From NCBI RefSeq assembly GCF_000281045.1, contig NW_008246089.1, positions 586,535 to 640,353 of the forward strand: DNA of 53,819 bases, given 5' to 3'. This stretch comes from Saprolegnia diclina VS20. Lineage: Eukaryota; Oomycota; Saprolegniomycetes; Saprolegniales; Saprolegniaceae. This document shows positions 48,135 through 53,819 of this stretch, in pieces. Every line of letters begins with the position of its first letter. Within the stretch, counting starts at the first letter, position 1. Position numbers and translations under genes: made by a program. Below the pieces are notes generated by a model. It saw only the letters and a program-made list of their open reading frames with translations. It had not been told where the DNA came from and did no database searches.

Positions 48135-50768
48135 ATGATGACGATGCTGGCTTGCTGGCGCCGGCTACGGATGCCCCAGTGGCTCGGCGGACCCACGCCC
48201 CGCACGGCACTGCGTCTGGTCCTCTTCGTGCTCGCGTCCGCCGTCTACTGGCTCTTTCTCATCTCGGCAGCCATCGTGCTTGGGCTTCGCGTGGCCTATA
48301 TCTATGCGACGCATCTCAAGCTCCGCTGCCACGACCCCGCGCTGTCGGCCCGCACGCTCGCCCAGGCCACGCTTGTCATGCTACACAAATTCGACACGGT
48401 CGTGCTTGGTATCTACGACCCCTCCGTGCCAAACGGCCTCGTGTGTCCGTCCTCGGCCGACGACATTGTTGAGATGACGCCGTTCGCCGCGTACATTGCG
48501 CTCTGGAAGGGCATCGTGGGTCTTCTCTGCTTCCAGCTGCCGCTTTCGCTCTGGCTCATCGCCATCAAGTGCGTCAAGCGCTTCTTTGACCGCGACTACT
48601 ACGCGTTCGAGTTCTACCCCGAGTGCTCGTTGGAGACGCGGCCGTTCGTCCTCCTCCATGCGTGCGCGTACGTTGGCTTTGGCCTTCTCGTCGGGCACGC
48701 GCTCTCGAGCCTCCTTCTGCAAAGCGCCTTGCACTGGAACCGAGTCATCTATCCGACGCCGTCGTACACGCCCGTTGACGAAAAGGCGTCGCTCTTGTCC
48801 ACGACGACGTCGGTCGCCAGCGAGCGTCCTCCGCCATACGAGATGCCAGCAAGAACGCGTAGCGAGGACGATGCGAGTCGCCTTGATGGCTACTTGGAGC
48901 TCTGGCAAGCCGTGCTCGAGAGCATCCGGGTTTTCGAAGCTGGCCACGCCACGCTTCTAGCGTGCCTGGAGGACACGACGCGGCTCGCATGCAGCACCCT
49001 CCGCGCGTCGCCAGCGCAGTGGGCAAGGTTTCATGGCTTGGCCCAGCGACAAGCGCGCCTGCAACCGACGCCGCCGCCGGTGGCCATCGAAGAAGCGCTC
49101 GAGGACGACGACTCGGTCGTCGACACCTCCCCAATTGCATTGGAAAAGCCGACCCCCGTGCTATTCACGCGCGCCATGCACACCGGGAGTGACCGCGACT
49201 ATGATGTATTTTACACCGACACCGACGCTGAGAGCACGGCAACCACGAGCGTCTACCGGGACATTCCGGATCCCACTGGTTGGGTCTCACCCACTGCGTA
49301 CACTGCCACACGAGTCCTGACATACGACGAGCCCGAGCGAAGAGACTCCGTCATTGTCTCTCGGGGGCTCGTCTCCCGCAGCGTCCACCAAGCGCTACAG
49401 ACGACGACACTGACCGACCGCGTGCACTTTGCAGCGTATGCGCCGGCTTGCGTGTCGCCCGCGTCGACGTTTTCGCATGCGATTTACGCCTTCCTCGTGC
49501 ACCAGCGCGACGAGATGCGCGAGGAAGCGATGGCGGACGGCGTCGCCAAGCAGCTCTCGCGGGACCTCTTGCTGCATGTGCGGCGCGGCGCGTTCGTGAC
49601 CATCTCGCTGCAACTGCCAGACGGGTTCCGACATGCCGGTGAGGCGTCGCAGCTGCTGTCGTGGACAGGCGACGTGACGCACGTGGCGTTCGAGGTCGAG
49701 TGTTGTGCTGTCTGCGCCGAGGGCCAAGTGCTTTTTGAAGCGACGATCGTCGTGGGCACGTCCGTGCTCGTGCTGCGCTCGTACCTCTTTGTGTCCTCGT
49801 CCCTGCGCCAGGATGCGCACGTGCAAGAGCTCGTGAGCGAACTGGAGGTCGTGCCCGAGACCTTTCACGAGATCGCGTACAGCGACCTGGCGCTCAAAGA
49901 GGCGGTCGGCCGCGGCCACTTTGGCGACGCCCACCGCGCCACGTACCTCGGCCAAGACGTTTGTTGTTCTCCACGTCGCCTTGGAGCTGAAGGATGTGTA
50001 GGTGGTCGTCAAGACGCTTCGGCCAAACGAGTTTGGTGACAATGCCGACCAGATTGTGGCAGCGTTCCGGCACGAGGCCGCGGTACTCTCGCTCTTTGGG
50101 CGGCATCCCAACATTGTGCCGTTCGTGGGCGCGTGCACGGACCTCTCGCAGCCACTGAGTCTCGTGACCGAGTACCTTCCGTTCGGGAGCCTCGAAGACC
50201 AGTTTGGCGCGCGCCGCCCGCCGCTCTCGACTGATCAAAAGACGCGCATCTTGTGTGACGCCGCGTCCGGCTTTCTCAACATTCACGAAGGCGGCTTCAT
50301 CCACCGCGACATTGCGGCGCGGTACGCATGCATAGATGCCAACGCGGCGCTGATTCTGTTTGTAGCAACTGTTTGGTCGACGACCAGTTGCGGGCGCGGG
50401 TGTGCGACTTTGGTTTGTGCCGACGCGTGCACTCGTACGGCGGCGGCCACTTTGCCGAAGGCGCAATGCCGCTCAAGTACCTCGCGCCCGAGTCGCTCAC
50501 GCCGCCCCACTCGTTTTCGTACCGGTCCGACTCGTACTCGTTTGGCGTCCTCATCTGGGAGACGTTCACCGAGTCCAAGCCGTTTCCGACACTGACGAGC
50601 GCAGAGGCCGCTGCTTATGTTCTCGAGGGCCACCGTTTAGAGCTTGGCGAGAGTATTCCAACACGGTACCAGTCGCTCATTGCGCGCTGCCTCCAAGACG
50701 ATCCGGCCAAGCGACCGTCCATGGCCACCATCGTGCAAGAGCTCACTTCCGCGATGGCTCGGAAATGA
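48135..50768 (+). CDS. Membrane-anchored TKL-type protein kinase (copy 2)
   Basis: Three exons, 48135..49958, 50002..50321 and 50366..50768, encode 848 aa; introns are 43 and 44 nt and lie at the same codons as in copy 1 (before VVVK, and inside the Arg codon of HRDIAARN). Three transmembrane segments lie in the first 210 residues. Residues 429-555 match the unnamed domain of copy 1 ([33 protein letters not shown]). The kinase domain (about 590-845) has GRGHFGDAH, VVVK (Lys612), HRDIAARN (Asp711), DFG (729-731) and LAPESL, so it should be active. The start is the first ATG of MMTMLACW. Its final codons lie in the inverted repeat that follows. Confidence 0.9.
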
Positions 50769-51510
50769 TTCTTCGCCGCTTGTAAATTATTCAATCATTG
50801 CAAAATGTGTCGTCGTTGCAGTGCTGTCGTTGCGATGATTCGTGAAATTGGCATGTGATTGATTGACAGTGCGACAGCAGTCTATGTTTAATAATAAGTT
50901 AAAAAGCGCTTTTTTATGTGGTGTTAACGATTCCGCACGTTGCACGACTGCAACGGCGACACGGCGTGGGCTGCTCTGCTCTCCAAAGTGGCTTCTATCA
51001 ATGTGCCAAATATGAGCGATTCCATTTCAAACTCGATTTCGTCGACCGAATGGCACCCGCGTCCTGGTGCAGTGCCTACAAAGTGGCACTAGGATCTTAT
51101 TTATGGCGTTTTGCCACAAATAGATCTAAGACCGCACTACCAGCATGTGCCTCCAACGTCGACGCTACTGTCTCTGATTGTACAACGTTTGTTTGCAGCC
51201 CGTGCGATGGCGGCAAGTAGCATTTGGGTTGGGTTCTCGGTCGACGGAGCGACGTCTCCATCACTGTGATGCAATACTTTGTGGCTCGGAAATGACGTGC
51301 GCGTCTTGGCACAAAAGTCTTGTAAATTGTTCCGATAGTAAAACCTGCAAACAGCTTAGGTCGTACGAAGGTATGACGCTAGGACTCGATTGGCTTGAGA
51401 ATCGAGCCCTCGGAGTGGAGCCCGAGACAAGGCGAACGCAGTAGATGACCAGTATGTTGTTGTGTTCGTAGTAAATAATAGGTCATCCATCGCATCCGCT
51501 ATTGGTTATG
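50741..51510 (+). repeat. Left arm of a large inverted repeat
   Basis: This sequence, from the last codons of kinase copy 2 outward, reappears in reverse complement at 53055-53819. Shared landmarks include the kinase tail and stop, GATTGATTGACAGTGCGACA, a GTTAAAAAGCGC box and CCGCTATTGGTTATG at the inner end. The arms differ by scattered substitutions and small indels, so they are not a collapsed or mirrored assembly copy. The arm holds an open frame of about 100 codons that is not conserved in the partner arm, so I treat it as non-coding apart from the kinase 3' end. Confidence 0.88.
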
Positions 51511-51706
51511 CGCTCTTCGTTGACTTCGTTTGAACGGGCCTGTTTTACATGTGCCGGTCGGTAGTCCCTCAACCATAAGTATAGAACGCCGATGCAGGGC
51601 TCACAACGACTGTGACAGATAGTGAGTGTTTTCGCGGCTTGTGAAGTCCCGCAGGATTTCTGCTTTGACAAATTCGGTGCAACATTGAAATATTGTACTA
51701 TATAGG
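51511..51706. other. Left part of the inverted-repeat spacer
   Basis: This is the segment between the left arm and the ankyrin-type gene. It is AT-rich and carries no recognisable feature; it should hold the ankyrin gene's 3' end. Confidence 0.5.
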
Positions 51707-52342
51707 CTATTGCACAACGCAGTTACCCATCTCTGTGTGGCCAAAATCCGGCGTCATGCGAAGACGCGTCTCCACACGGTGCTCGTCCTGTGGGCGATTT
51801 GCTTTGAGGAAGGTTAGGACGGCCGGGTGCTTCTTTGCCTTCTTGAACGCAACGCGCGAGCAGCCTTCGCTGCGATGCACGTGCAGGAACTGAACAATCT
51901 CAAGGTCGCCGTTGGCCGCCGCCGCGTCCATCGCGAGCTGCGAGCAAATGCCAATGGCCGGTCTTGCGTGGAGCCGCTTCACGAGCGGCAAGTTGCGCGC
52001 GCGGACCGCATTGTCGATCGTGTTGCGGGTCAGGATCGAGATGCTTTTTGGAATTTGGATATCGTCGTCGTCTGGGAAGGTGTCGAGAAAGGTGTGCGCG
52101 AGGTCGCAGTAATTGTCCTCGAGAAGGCGGCAGAGGAGGTACCCGCGCATGCGCAGTGGATCTTGCATTTGCTTGAGCGCGGGGTGGGCTTGGTATTGCA
52201 TTTGGTCGAGCTTGGCGTAGTAGAGCTGGAACATGTGCTGGAGTGAGCACGGCACGCCGTATTGGTATGCGAGTATGAGCTCACGCAAATCGGGCTGCGT
52301 CAGGACGTCTCGGGCAGGAGATGTTTGCTGCGGCGTGCTCAT
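51707..52342 (-). CDS. Short ankyrin-type repeat protein in the inverted-repeat spacer
   Basis: A single exon encodes 211 aa. The C-terminal half shows ankyrin-like repeat signatures of the kind abundant in oomycetes: AMDAAAANGDLEIVQFLH, then HRSEGCSRVAFKKAKKHPAV. The N-terminal 110 residues are helical, without clear repeats. Such proteins mediate protein binding; the partner is unknown. It is short for the family and could be a trimmed copy, but the frame is open from a clear ATG (MSTPQQTSPARDV) to its stop. Its position between the arms means it was either captured by, or already present at, the inverted duplication. Confidence 0.75.
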   Translation of the reverse strand: MSTPQQTSPARDVLTQPDLRELILAYQYGVPCSLQHMFQLYYAKLDQMQYQAHPALKQMQDPLRMRGYLLCRLLEDNYCDLAHTFLDTFPDDDDIQIPKSISILTRNTIDNAVRARNLPLVKRLHARPAIGICSQLAMDAAAANGDLEIVQFLHVHRSEGCSRVAFKKAKKHPAVLTFLKANRPQDEHRVETRLRMTPDFGHTEMGNCVVQ

Positions 52343-53054
52343 TTGAGTGCTTCAAGTCTCTTTTACAAATACCAACCCACCTACCGGTAGTTCTGACCAT
52401 TTGTTTTGTTATTTTGCATCATGGACAGTCATGTCGCACTGTCCAACAGCTCGTCCAACGTTTGCAACACGCCCACAATCTTGTCTTCTTTGCCCTCGGT
52501 GTTTTCTTTGTGGCACAGTGCACGCCACCTGCACCGGACCAGCCAAATGCGCCCCAATACAGTGCACGCCACCTGTACCCTACCAGGTAAATGGGGTCCA
52601 AAACTTTTGTATCCCAGCTGTGAAAACATAATTTTTTAGGAAAAGGACGTTATAGATCGACTGTTCAATCCAAGGGGAAGCGATGTATAAGATCGGATTG
52701 CAATAAATCGAAAAACTGAGCAAGTTATCGGCGTTCAAAATTGGGGCTCTACAACACTACGAGGTATGGCGCGGGAGCCAAATTGCTACGAAACAGGACC
52801 ATCGCTCCATTGTTTTTCATGACTTTTACTATTTTATTAATTTTATTACACCATTTTATCTATTTTATTAAAATTACTATCCGGCTTATGCTAGTTTTAG
52901 TATGTGAAGGATCCGGATAAGGCCCAAGCCGAAATTGTTACAAAAAGGCGATTTGGTAGGCTACAGATGGCGTGCACTGTAGGGCCCCGAAACTTTTCTC
53001 ATCCAGCTATAAATAGACCATTTGCTAGGAAATGAACATTATAAATCGACTGTT
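52343..53054. repeat. AT-rich spacer with a diverged direct repeat
   Basis: No gene is evident. A segment of about 95 bp at 52594-52688 (ACTTTTGTATCCCAGCTG, TTAGGAAAAGGACG, ATCGACTGTTCA, GCGATGTAT) recurs in diverged form at 52981-53080, and the second copy runs into the right inverted-repeat arm. A tandem CAGTGCACGCCACCTG-like pair lies near 52516-52576. TATCCGG and GGATCCGGATAA strings occur near 52878 and 52909. The region looks like old repeat debris. Confidence 0.55.
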
Positions 53055-53819
53055 CATAACCAATAGCGGAGGCGATGGATGACCTATTTATTACCTTACT
53101 ACGAACACAACAACATACTGGTCATCTACTGCGTTCGCCTTGTCTCGGGCTCCACTCCGAGGGCTCGATTCTCAAGCCAATCGAGTCCTAGCGTCATACC
53201 TTCGTACGACCTAAGGTTTGCAGGTTTTACTACCGGAACAATTTACAAGACTTTTGTGCCAAGAGGCATTTCCGAGCCACGAAAGTGTTGCATCACAGCG
53301 ATGGAGACGTCGCTCCGTCTCGACCGAGAACCCAACCCAAATGCTACTTGCCGCCATCGCTCGAGCTGCAAACAAACGTTGTACAATCAGAGACAATAGC
53401 GTCGACGTTGGAGGCGCGCTGGTATTGTGGTCTAAGATCTATTTGTGGCAAAACGCCATAAATAAGATCGTAGTGCCACTTTGTAGGCGCTGCACCAGGA
53501 CGCGGGTGCCATTCGGTCGACAAAATCGAGTTTGAAACGGAATCGCTCATAGTTGGCACATTGATAAAAGCCACTTTGAAGAGCAGAGCAGCCCATGCCG
53601 TGTCGCCGTTGCAGTCGTGCAACATGCGGAATCGTTAACACCACATAAAAAGCGCTTTTTAACTTTTTATTAAACGTAGACTGCTGTCGCACTGTCAATC
53701 AATCACATGCCAATTTCACGAATCTCGCAACGACAGCACTGCAACGACGACACATTTTGCAATGATTGAATAATTTACAAGCGGCGAAGAATCATTTCCG
53801 AGCCATCGCGGAAGTGAGC
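53055..53819 (-). repeat. Right arm of the large inverted repeat (runs off the window)
   Basis: This is the reverse-complement partner of 50741-51510. It continues to the last base of the window, so the true arm is longer and the outer boundary is unseen. The outermost part is the tail of a kinase gene identical in its last codons to copy 2, which implies a tail-to-tail duplicated kinase beyond the edge. Confidence 0.88.
53792..53819 (-). CDS. C-terminal codons of a third TKL kinase copy (partial)
   Basis: Read on the minus strand, the last 28 bases encode LTSAMARK and a stop, the same as the end of kinase copy 2 at 50742-50768, and they are embedded in the inverted-repeat arm. The rest of the gene would lie to the right of the window. 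The call depends on the repeat extending into coding sequence, which the window cannot show. Confidence 0.6.

Noticed and set aside
50918-51220. 100-codon open frame in the left inverted-repeat arm
   Set aside because: In the partner arm the same frame stops early and the open frame shifts, so it is not conserved as protein.
50741-53819. Inverted repeat as an assembly artefact
   Set aside because: The arms differ at scattered substitutions and indels and enclose unique sequence with a gene, which a simple mirrored join would not give.

Overview
The window reads as nuclear DNA of an oomycete, most likely a water mould of the Saprolegniales (inference). Genes are dense, GC-rich in the coding parts, and split by very short introns (35-58 nt, GT...TAG). 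The gene set fits that group: tyrosine-kinase-like (TKL) receptor-type kinases, a FYVE-like/FIST protein, a membrane-anchored cyclic-nucleotide phosphodiesterase, large multi-pass proteins of unknown family and an ankyrin-type protein. Nothing looks bacterial or organellar. Exon joins were worked out by eye from frame, splice sites and protein similarity.

Layout, left to right. 1-105: the last codons of a paralog of the giant membrane protein further along. 550-1469 (-): mitochondrial carrier. 2177-6019 (+): ABCC transporter. 6414-8033 (-): DBP3-like DEAD-box helicase. 8530-13929 (-): a 1799-aa membrane protein built of two homologous halves. 14064-15026 (-): pseudokinase. 15645-16087: a Harbinger-type MITE. 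16492-18711 (+): DNA topoisomerase I (4 exons). 18788-21720 (-): TKL membrane kinase. 22141-23445 (-): homoserine kinase. 24500-25888 (+): WS/DGAT acyltransferase. 25960-27318 (-): low-complexity protein of unknown function. 27701-30676 (-): a 16-exon FAM194-domain/thioredoxin-like protein. 30764-32119 (-): glycosyltransferase-like protein with a histidine-rich tail. 32989-35696 (+): FYVE-like/FIST protein. 35866-38177 (+): membrane PDE. 38622-40158 (+): GH18 chitinase-like enzyme. 40376-42679 (-): Elongator subunit ELP2. 42890-45139 (-) and 45655-47749 (+): a divergent pair of TauE/SafE-type (TSUP) transporters. 48135-50768 (+): second TKL kinase. 50741-51510 and 53055-53819: arms of a large inverted repeat that enclose an ankyrin-type gene and end in the tail of a third kinase copy.

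The genes do not form one pathway. They mix housekeeping functions (TOP1, DBP3, ELP2, homoserine kinase) with duplicated surface and signalling genes (giant membrane proteins, TKL kinases, TSUP transporters). The most interesting features are the duplicated families, the shared unnamed domain before the kinase in both TKL kinases, the seven-cysteine head on both TSUP transporters, the two intron presence/absence differences between the TSUP paralogs, the FAM194/thioredoxin-like gene, and a palindromic TATCCGGATA-like element upstream of several genes.
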